From NCBI GenBank assembly GCA_027296525.1, contig JAPUJA010000249.1, positions 1 through 5,927 on the forward strand: a DNA stretch of 5,927 bases. Direction: 5' to 3'. A model generated the notes under the pieces. It made no database searches. It was not told the DNA's origin and saw only the letters and a program-made list of their open reading frames with translations. Source of the DNA: Pseudomonadota bacterium. Lineage in GTDB: Bacteria > Pseudomonadota > Alphaproteobacteria > UBA828 > JAPUJA01. The position numbers were made by a program, and so were the translations under genes. Positions 1-5,927 of the stretch are shown here, in pieces (position 1 is the stretch's first letter; every line of letters begins with the position of its first letter).

Positions 1-3000
1 AGGGTGCGGATCTGCCGGTTCGCCACCGTCAACATGGAAAGATCGATCGCTTCCGTCGTGCGCAGATCGTCGAGCAGGTCCCGCGTGCGCTCCACCACCG
101 AGCGGTTCTCCTCGATCCAGGTCTCGATCGCGGCGTCGCCATACAGCCCGGCGGCCGATTTCAGAACGGCGGCCGCCAGCGCCGTCTGCTGCGAGTAGAA
201 ATCGTCCACGAGCGCGGTCAGCGCGCGCCGCTGCCAATGGCTCGTGGTCTTGAGCAGCGAGGCCGCGGTTCGAAGCCAGTCGAATCCGATTCGGACGCCG
301 ATCTCGAAATAGGTCTTGCACACCTTCTCGACCGCGACGCCCAAGCCTTCGGCCACCGCGACGATTCCACAGGCCGGGATCACGCCGTCGATGATCGCCA
401 CCCGCCGCGCGAGATCTTCCGGCACGCCGAGCTCCAGATAGCCGGTCTTCGCGCGCTCGACCAGGGTAAGCTCCTCGGCCGCGAGATAGCCCTCGAGCCC
501 ATCGGTGACCGCCGCGACACCCGACGCAAAGGCCTCGATCGTGAGCGAAATATCGAGCGGCTGCGCGCAGTTGCGCAAGAACCACAGGGTGCCCCGCTCC
601 GTCAGCCGGTGCGCCTCCCAAAACATCTCGATCTGGAACTGCGCGGGCACGCGCCCGTCCAACGCCTCGATCCCGCTCCATAGGGAACGCATCTCGAAGA
701 CATGCCGGGTCGCCGTATAGGCGCGCGTGACATCGGCCGCGTCGGCGCCGCTCTCCTCGCCGATGCGGTGAACGAAGCTGGGGCCTGTACGGTTCACCAG
801 GCTGCTCGCCAACATGGTCGCGATCGCCTCCCGGCGCAGCGGATGATCCTTCATCTGTTCGCCGAAGCGCTCGCGCAGCGGTTGCGGCACCTCGCGAACC
901 AGATCCTCGGCGAGAAAGGGATCGTCCATGGCGTCGCTCTCCACGAGATGGCTGAAGAGATCGATCTTGGCATAGGCCAGCAAAACGGCGATCTCCGGCC
1001 GGGACAGCCCCTCGCCCGCCATCTCGCGCTCGGCGAACTCCTCTTCACTCGCCAGGGCCTCGACCTTGCGGTTGAGCCGGCCTTCCCTCTCGAGGACCTT
1101 GATCAGCCGCTCGTGGGAGATGATGAGCCGCGATGAGCGCGCCTCGTTGATGCTGATCGCCTGGGTCTGAAGATAGTTGTCGTGGAGCACGAGCCGGGCG
1201 ACCTCGTCGGTCATCTCGCTCAAGAGACGATTGCGTTCGGGCACGTCGAGCCGGCCCGCAGCCACGACCTGATCGAGCAGGATCTTGATGTTCACCTCGC
1301 GGTCCGAGCAGTCGACGCCGCCCGAATTGTCGATGGCGTCGGTGTTGATGCGTCCGCCGCTGCGGGCATATTCGATGCGCCCGCGCTGGGTGAGGCCCAG
1401 ATTGGCGCCCTCGCCGATGACCCGGCATCGGAGCCCGTCGGCGTCGACGCGCACCGCGTCGTTCGTCCGGTCGCCGACCGCACAGTCGCTCTCAAAACTC
1501 GCCTTCACGTAGGTGCCGATGCCGCCCAACCACAGAAGATCCATCTCGGCGCGAAGGAGCGTGCGGATCATCTCGTTCGGGGTGATGTGATCGGCCTCGA
1601 GGCCAAACCGCTCTTTGAGCTCGGGACTCAAGGGGATCGACTTCGCACGGCGTTCGAACACACCGCCGCCTTTCGAGATCAACTTAGGGTTGTAATCGGC
1701 CCAGGACGAACGCGGGAGCTCGAACAGCCGCTTGCGCTCGGCGAAGCTCGCGTCCGCATCCGGGTCGGGATCGAGAAAGACGTGCCGGTGGTTGAAGGCG
1801 CCCACGAGCCGGATATGCTCGGACAGCAGCATGCCGTTCCCGAACACGTCGCCCGACATGTCGCCGATGCCCACGACGTCGAAGTCACTGTCCTCGATGT
1901 CGACGCCGATTTCCCGGAAGTGCCGCTCGACCGATATCCAGGCGCCGCGCGCCGTGATCCCCATCTTCTTGTGGTCGTAGCCGGTCGCGCCGCCCGAGGC
2001 GAAGGCGTCGCCGAGCCAGAAGCCACGTCCACAGGAGATCTCGTTTGCGATGTCGGAAAAAGTCGCCGTGCCCTTGTCCGCCGCGACCACGAGATAGCTG
2101 TCGTCGTCGTCCCACCGGCGCACCTCGAGGGGTGGGATGACTTCGCCGCCCACGAGGTTGTCGGTGAGGTCGAGCAGGCCGTTGATCAGTGTTTTGTAGC
2201 AGGCGATTCCTTCCTCGGTGACGGCTTTGCGTCCGCCCTCCTCCGGGATTCGCTTGCACACGAAACCGCCCTTCGCGCCCACGGGCACGATCACCGCGTT
2301 CTTGACCATCTGCGACTTCATCAGGCCGAGGACCTCGGTGCGGAAATCCTCGCGCCGGTCCGACCAACGAATGCCGCCCCGCGCGACCTTGCCGCCACGC
2401 AGATGAATGCCTTCCATGCGTGGTGAATAGACGAAGACCTCGACGAACGGGCGGGGGAGCGGAAGCTCCTCGAGCGCCGACGAGTCGAGCTTGAGCGCGA
2501 GATAGGGCTTGGGCTCTCCCGAATCCGCCGTCTGGAAATAATTCGTCCTGAGGGTTGCGAGAATCGCGTTGCGGTAGCGCCGCAAGATCCGGTCTTCATC
2601 GAGACTAACGACCGCTTCGAGAGCCTTAAGGATTTTATTATCCAGGCTTTCGACTCGCGCCTCGATGTCCGCCTCACCTTTCGGATCGAATCGCACGCGG
2701 AAGAGCTCGACCAGGAGCTTGGTGAGCATGCTGTTCTGCGCGAGCGTCTCCTCCATATAGTCCTGGCTGAAGGGGATGCCCGCCTGGCGGAGATGCTTGC
2801 AGTAGGCGCGCAACAGACCGACCTCACGCCAGCTGAGGCCCGCGAGCAAGACGAGCCGGTTGAACCCGTCATTCTCCATCTCTCCGGTCCAAACCCGGGC
2901 GAAGGCCTCGTGGAAGCTGTCCCGAACCTGGGCGAGATCGATCTCGTCCATGGGCCGTGTCAGCATGTTGAAATCATGGATCCAAACCGGCGGCGCGCCG

Positions 3001-4817
3001 TTGCGGGCTTCGACCAGGAACGGCCGTTCACCGATCACCTTGAAACCCATGTCCTCGAGAACCGGCAGAATATCGGAGAGCGGCACGGGGTCTTCAATCT
3101 GAAACAGCTTGAACTTGACGAGACCCGGCGTTTGCTCGAAGGGGCTGTAGAGATCCATCGCGAAGCCGGGGCCGGAGTCGCCGGCGATGGATTCGATCTT
3201 CTCGATATCGAGCGCCGCGACCTGCGCGCCAAACTCCTCCCGGTAGGCCGTCGGGAAGGCGTCCTCGTAACGGTGCAGCATCTCGAGCCCCTGTTCTTCG
3301 CCGAAATGCGCGACGAGACGCTCCCGGAGCGCATCCGTCCAGGTCTGAACCGCGTCGATGATCCGGCGCTCGATCTCATGGGCATCGTAGGCGGGGAGCT
3401 TGCCCGGCACCGTCTCGATGATGAAGTGGATGCGCGCGAGCGGCTCGTCGGAGACGTGAACCGTGAAGGTCGCGCTCTCGCCCATGAAGGCGTCGAGCAA
3501 GATTTCGTGCATGCGTATCCTGAGATCCGTGTTGTAGCGATCGCGGGGGACGTAAACGAGGCAGGAGACGGTTCGCTCATAGGGATCTTGCCGCACGAAC
3601 AGGCGCGTGCGCTGTCGCTCCTGCAGATGCAGAATGCCGAGGCTGATGTCCAACAGCTCCTGGCTCGAGATTTGGAAGAGCTCGTTGCGCGGGAAAGTTT
3701 CGAGAATGTTGATCAACGCCTTGCCGTCGTGACTCTCCGGCGAGAGGCCCGAGCGTTCGACCGTCTTGAGCACGCGCCGGCGAAGAAGGGGGATCTCGAG
3801 CGGGCTCCGGTTGTAGGCCGCCGAGGTAAAGAGGCCCATGAAGCGAAATTCGCCGGTCACCTCGCCGTCTTTATCGAAGGTCTTGACGCTGATCTGATCA
3901 AGCGGCACGGGGCGGTGAACCGGCGAACGCGTCTTCGAGCGGGTGATCATCACGACGCGCGGCGCCTGAAGGAAGTTCTGGACTTCGGGCGGCAATAAAC
4001 CGCCCAACACCCCGTTCATCTCGTCGAAAGCGGGATCTCTGAGCAGACCGAGCGCGCTCTCGGGCACGTCTTCATAGCCCCCGCCGTGCAGCCGATAGGC
4101 GCAAAAGCCGATGAAGGTGAAATGGCTGTCGCCGATCCAGCGCAGAAAATCGCTGACCTCCTTGACCTGATCCTCCGGCAGAGGCGGCGGCGTGGTTTCG
4201 AGCCGTTCGACCGTCTCGTAGAGGCGGCGCAACATCGGCCGCCAATCGGCGACGACGAGTCGCACCTGGCGGAGCGTCTGTCGCACACCCTCGGCGATCA
4301 CATCGAGCGCCTCCTGGGCCGAACGGCGGTCGACCTCGATCCGAATGAAGGATTCGTGCTTCGCCCGGTCATCGCCCTCGCCGGGCTCGAAAATATTCGT
4401 CATTTGCCCTTGCGCATTCCGCTGAATGCGCAAGATCGGGTGAATCACGAGGTGTATCGTGAGATCGCGTCGATTGAGCTCGGAGGCGACCGAGTCGATC
4501 AGGAACGGCATGTCGTCGTTGACGATCTCGATCACCGTATGGCTCGACTGCCAGTCATGCTCGTCGACCACCGGATTGTAGACCCGCACGAGGGCCGTAT
4601 CAGGCGCGCGGACCTGCGCGAAATTCCAGTGGGAGAGCGCCGCGCCGTAAAGGTCGTCCGCCGAGCGGTCGGCCAGATCCTCCGACGGCACCGAGCCGTA
4701 ATAGAGGCCGAGATACTTCGCGATCAGCTCGGCCTTGGCGCGCGGGAGGCGCCGGCGCACCAGCCCGGTGACCTTGGTGATGAGATCGGCCTTGCTCTCC
4801 AACTGCGCCGTGGCCAT
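1..4817 (-). CDS. gdhB: Large NAD-specific glutamate dehydrogenase (about 180 kDa type), 3' end cut by window edge
   Basis: Oxidative deamination of L-glutamate to 2-oxoglutarate and ammonium with NAD+ in the cytoplasm, mainly a catabolic reaction. My own translation is open for 1605 codons from the ATG at 4817 to the window edge. The family usually has about 1600-1650 residues, so only a short tail and the stop should be missing; the last residues read LTVANRQIRTL, typical of the family's end. The first ~700 residues match the regulatory N-terminal part, which carries ACT-like domains in this family. The catalytic core is unmistakable: RGGIRWSDRREDFRTEV from R813, PVGAKGGFV with the glutamate-site lysine at K849, a dinucleotide-binding GIGDMSGDVFGNGML at 983-997, WLGGIGTY at 1096-1103, GEGAN at 1135-1139 and NSGGVDCSDREVN at 1164-1176. 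A helical C-terminal domain follows from about 1270. The start is firm: an in-frame TAA lies at 4869-4871, with no ATG, GTG or TTG between it and this ATG. The ribosome site is weak (GAG at 4824-4826, 6 bases away). No frameshift or missing core motif was seen. The same enzyme is called gdhZ in Caulobacter. Confidence 0.97.
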   Translation of the reverse strand, partial: MATAQLESKADLITKVTGLVRRRLPRAKAELIAKYLGLYYGSVPSEDLADRSADDLYGAALSHWNFAQVRAPDTALVRVYNPVVDEHDWQSSHTVIEIVNDDMPFLIDSVASELNRRDLTIHLVIHPILRIQRNAQGQMTNIFEPGEGDDRAKHESFIRIEVDRRSAQEALDVIAEGVRQTLRQVRLVVADWRPMLRRLYETVERLETTPPPLPEDQVKEVSDFLRWIGDSHFTFIGFCAYRLHGGGYEDVPESALGLLRDPAFDEMNGVLGGLLPPEVQNFLQAPRVVMITRSKTRSPVHRPVPLDQISVKTFDKDGEVTGEFRFMGLFTSAAYNRSPLEIPLLRRRVLKTVERSGLSPESHDGKALINILETFPRNELFQISSQELLDISLGILHLQERQRTRLFVRQDPYERTVSCLVYVPRDRYNTDLRIRMHEILLDAFMGESATFTVHVSDEPLARIHFIIETVPGKLPAYDAHEIERRIIDAVQTWTDALRERLVAHFGEEQGLEMLHRYEDAFPTAYREEFGAQVAALDIEKIESIAGDSGPGFAMDLYSPFEQTPGLVKFKLFQIEDPVPLSDILPVLEDMGFKVIGERPFLVEARNGAPPVWIHDFNMLTRPMDEIDLAQVRDSFHEAFARVWTGEMENDGFNRLVLLAGLSWREVGLLRAYCKHLRQAGIPFSQDYMEETLAQNSMLTKLLVELFRVRFDPKGEADIEARVESLDNKILKALEAVVSLDEDRILRRYRNAILATLRTNYFQTADSGEPKPYLALKLDSSALEELPLPRPFVEVFVYSPRMEGIHLRGGKVARGGIRWSDRREDFRTEVLGLMKSQMVKNAVIVPVGAKGGFVCKRIPEEGGRKAVTEEGIACYKTLINGLLDLTDNLVGGEVIPPLEVRRWDDDDSYLVVAADKGTATFSDIANEISCGRGFWLGDAFASGGATGYDHKKMGITARGAWISVERHFREIGVDIEDSDFDVVGIGDMSGDVFGNGMLLSEHIRLVGAFNHRHVFLDPDPDADASFAERKRLFELPRSSWADYNPKLISKGGGVFERRAKSIPLSPELKERFGLEADHITPNEMIRTLLRAEMDLLWLGGIGTYVKASFESDCAVGDRTNDAVRVDADGLRCRVIGEGANLGLTQRGRIEYARSGGRINTDAIDNSGGVDCSDREVNIKILLDQVVAAGRLDVPERNRLLSEMTDEVARLVLHDNYLQTQAISINEARSSRLIISHERLIKVLEREGRLNRKVEALASEEEFAEREMAGEGLSRPEIAVLLAYAKIDLFSHLVESDAMDDPFLAEDLVREVPQPLRERFGEQMKDHPLRREAIATMLASSLVNRTGPSFVHRIGEESGADAADVTRAYTATRHVFEMRSLWSGIEALDGRVPAQFQIEMFWEAHRLTERGTLWFLRNCAQPLDISLTIEAFASGVAAVTDGLEGYLAAEELTLVERAKTGYLELGVPEDLARRVAIIDGVIPACGIVAVAEGLGVAVEKVCKTYFEIGVRIGFDWLRTAASLLKTTSHWQRRALTALVDDFYSQQTALAAAVLKSAAGLYGDAAIETWIEENRSVVERTRDLLDDLRTTEAIDLSMLTVANRQIRT
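4409..4434. repeat. Perfect 11-bp inverted repeat with 4-base loop, inside the glutamate dehydrogenase gene
   Basis: The left arm CTTGCGCATTC (4409-4419) and the right arm GAATGCGCAAG (4424-4434) are exact reverse complements separated by CGCT (4420-4423). In the mRNA the loop reads AGCG. The repeat covers codons 128-137 (ILRIQRNAQG) of the dehydrogenase, in the N-terminal ACT-type region. It has no following T-run, so it is not a standard intrinsic terminator. Its function is unknown. It may be chance in GC-rich coding DNA, a protein-binding palindrome, or an mRNA hairpin. Confidence 0.75.
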
Positions 4818-4972
4818 GGGAAACTCGCGAAATGAAATGGCGGCCAGATCTAAGTAATGGCCCCAAGCTTACCGTAAAGACGTTGTGAATTCCTTTAATA
4901 CACCCTGCTGTGGCGACGGCACATCCAGCAATCGGCCGGCGAGGCTCGAAGGCACGGCACGGGCCGGAAATC
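4818..4972 (-). promoter_or_regulatory. Intergenic leader between the aminotransferase stop and the glutamate dehydrogenase start
   Basis: This 155-base gap must carry any dedicated promoter for the dehydrogenase. Its gene-proximal half (about 4830-4905) is visibly richer in A and T than the coding DNA. The best -10-like string on the minus strand is TATTAA (4895-4900), but no acceptable -35 lies 16-18 bases upstream. TTCACA (4884-4889) resembles a -35 but has only G-rich sequence at the matching -10. CCGGCC-type segments flank the aminotransferase stop side (about 4933-4967) and could pair through 5 bp over a long loop, but no T-run follows, so I do not call a terminator. Read-through from the aminotransferase is therefore possible. 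The boundaries are simply the gene ends. Confidence 0.4.
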
Positions 4973-5927
4973 TTAAGCCGTGAGCTCGGTGAGAAAGGCG
5001 CCGAAGATCTCGAGATAGAGCTCGATATCCGCCTCGACCATCGGAAAGGAGGCCGACGGGCCGGCCGAGGCGATCGCCTCGAACACGCCCCGGTTCGCCA
5101 TGTAAAGGCGTAGAGCCGCGGAAAGCTCGGGAGCCGCGCACTCGGCGGCCTCGTGCGCGTTCGCCGGAAGCCGGGGCGCGAAGCTAACGCCGGAGCGGCA
5201 ATAGAGCCGCTGCGCCGACCAGGGAAGGCCGCTCCTTTCGATCGCGGCTTCGATCCCGTCCGCGAGTTGCGCGCCCAAACCCATGGTATGGGCGTAGCCC
5301 GCTTCGGTCAGGATCTGATCGAGCGCCGCGCGCGCCGCGGCCAGGGAAAGCGCGTAGGCGAAGAAGGTGCCGCCGGTCGCGATCCGATCCTGCCAGTTGA
5401 GCGCCGGCAGAGAGGTGAGGTTCGCCTCGAGCGCGTCCCCGAGCGCCGCGCTCATGCCGTAGGCGCCGATCGGAAGGCCCCCGGCCAGGCATTTGCCAAG
5501 GGTCACGATGTCGCAATCGATTCCCCAGGCGCGGGTCAGCCCACCATAGGCACAGGTCTGGGTGTGCGCCTCATCGACGATCAAGAGGCAGCCCTTGGCG
5601 GCGCTCGCCCGGCTGAGACCCTCGAGGAAGCCGGGCTCGGGCCGCACGACGCCGACATTGGTGAGCGCGGGCTCGACGAGCACGCAGGCGATATCGTGAT
5701 CGCGCAACGCGGCTTTGGCCGCGTCGAGGTCGTTATAGGGCACCAGATGCTTGCCCGCGCTCTCGAGGAGTCCCCGGCCCTCGGGCGCTACCGCGCCCTC
5801 CTTCAGGGTCACCAGGACGTCGTCGAAATGGCCGTGATACTTGCCCTCGAACATCAATATGTCCCGGCGCCCGGTGACGATGCGCGCGATGCGGATCGCC
5901 TCGGCGTTCGCGCTCGTGGCCGAGAGC
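4973..5927 (-). CDS. Class III PLP-dependent aminotransferase, glutamate-1-semialdehyde aminomutase-like (partial, N-terminus outside window)
   Basis: Transfers an amino group using pyridoxal phosphate; the substrate is not identifiable. The visible part is 317 residues, from the codon at 5926 to TAA at 4973-4975. Relatives have about 430-460 residues, so roughly 110-140 N-terminal residues lie beyond the edge. The TTG at 5857 and the ATG at 5854 are internal codons, because homologous sequence (SATSANAEAIRIARIVTGRRDI) continues upstream in frame. Other landmarks are FEGKYHGHFDD, the VEPALTNVGVV strand-loop, VDEAHTQ with the aspartate that binds the pyridine nitrogen (codon 5573-5575), and LGKCLAGGLPIGAYG with the Schiff-base lysine (codon 5492-5494). 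The GGTFF phosphate-loop threonine is at about 5366-5368, and RGVFEAIASAGPSASFP lies near the C-terminus. All catalytic landmarks in view are present. The SATSANAE and DEAHT segments replace the SGTEA and DEV of true glutamate-1-semialdehyde aminomutase, so a haem-pathway role is unlikely; an amino or beta-amino acid transaminase is more plausible. It lies 155 bases upstream of, and codirectional with, the glutamate dehydrogenase. Confidence 0.9.
   Translation of the reverse strand, partial: LSATSANAEAIRIARIVTGRRDILMFEGKYHGHFDDVLVTLKEGAVAPEGRGLLESAGKHLVPYNDLDAAKAALRDHDIACVLVEPALTNVGVVRPEPGFLEGLSRASAAKGCLLIVDEAHTQTCAYGGLTRAWGIDCDIVTLGKCLAGGLPIGAYGMSAALGDALEANLTSLPALNWQDRIATGGTFFAYALSLAAARAALDQILTEAGYAHTMGLGAQLADGIEAAIERSGLPWSAQRLYCRSGVSFAPRLPANAHEAAECAAPELSAALRLYMANRGVFEAIASAGPSASFPMVEADIELYLEIFGAFLTELTA

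Noticed and set aside
237..1136. Two shorter plus-strand open frames (237-683 and 702-1136)
   Set aside because: Both are antisense-register shadows of the dehydrogenase C-terminal domain, ended by a sense CTA and a sense TCA codon.
2101..2112. A short TCG triplet run
   Set aside because: It encodes a few consecutive aspartates (RWDDDDSY) in a family-typical position and is too short to be a meaningful repeat.
1182..2426. A 414-codon plus-strand open frame opposite the dehydrogenase catalytic region
   Set aside because: It is in exact antisense codon register with a gene that has every core glutamate dehydrogenase motif. It ends at a sense TCA serine codon, and its composition (rich in D, A, R, H, V) is typical of GC-rich shadows.
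2515..2650. A local A+T-rich patch in the dehydrogenase gene (AAT AAA, GTT AGT and AAT TAT codons)
   Set aside because: The reading frame and protein match continue unbroken through it. It is short and fits a weakly constrained linker before the catalytic core, so there is no sign of an insertion or transfer.
2793..3998. A 401-codon plus-strand open frame opposite the dehydrogenase N-terminal region
   Set aside because: Same antisense register, ending at a sense TTA leucine codon. I recognise no domain, and it is fully contained in a confidently identified gene.
4086..4835. A 249-codon plus-strand open frame covering the dehydrogenase start
   Set aside because: It is the same antisense frame, running just past the dehydrogenase start codon to a chance TGA. 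It has no recognisable domain.
4600..4866. A minus-strand open frame starting just upstream of the dehydrogenase start
   Set aside because: It overlaps the dehydrogenase N-terminus in another frame and shows no family resemblance, whereas the dehydrogenase frame does.
4930..4970. Possible intrinsic terminator after the aminotransferase (CCGGCC-like segments on both sides)
   Set aside because: Only about 5 bp can pair, across a loop of some 25 bases, and no T-run follows on the minus strand.

Overview
The window comes from a GC-rich bacterial chromosome. The diverged but clearly recognisable protein sequences look proteobacterial, most likely alphaproteobacterial; this is an impression from protein similarity and codon use, not a computed placement. 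It holds two genes, both on the minus strand and both cut by a window edge. I see no tRNA, rRNA, CRISPR array, insertion sequence or phage-like gene.

Reading in the direction of transcription (right to left), the first gene (5927 down to 4973) is the C-terminal two thirds or more of a fold-type I, class III PLP-dependent aminotransferase related to glutamate-1-semialdehyde aminomutase but with subfamily-specific changes around the cofactor site. A 155-base gap (4972 to 4818) follows, with no convincing terminator or sigma-70 promoter. The second gene (4817 down to 1) is a nearly complete large NAD-dependent glutamate dehydrogenase of the roughly 180-kDa bacterial type. It is open for 1605 codons and lacks only its last few residues and stop codon.

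The two products fit together in amino-acid catabolism. The aminotransferase could move amino groups onto 2-oxoglutarate to form glutamate. The dehydrogenase would then oxidise glutamate back to 2-oxoglutarate, releasing ammonium and NADH. That link is inferred from adjacency and chemistry only; the aminotransferase substrate cannot be read from the sequence.

Several long plus-strand open frames lie opposite the dehydrogenase gene. All are in exact codon register with it and end only where the dehydrogenase uses a rare TTA, CTA or TCA codon, so I treat them as shadows. The one unexplained structural signal is a perfect 11-bp inverted repeat with a 4-base loop inside the dehydrogenase gene (4409-4434). 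I find no convincing new biological system in this window.
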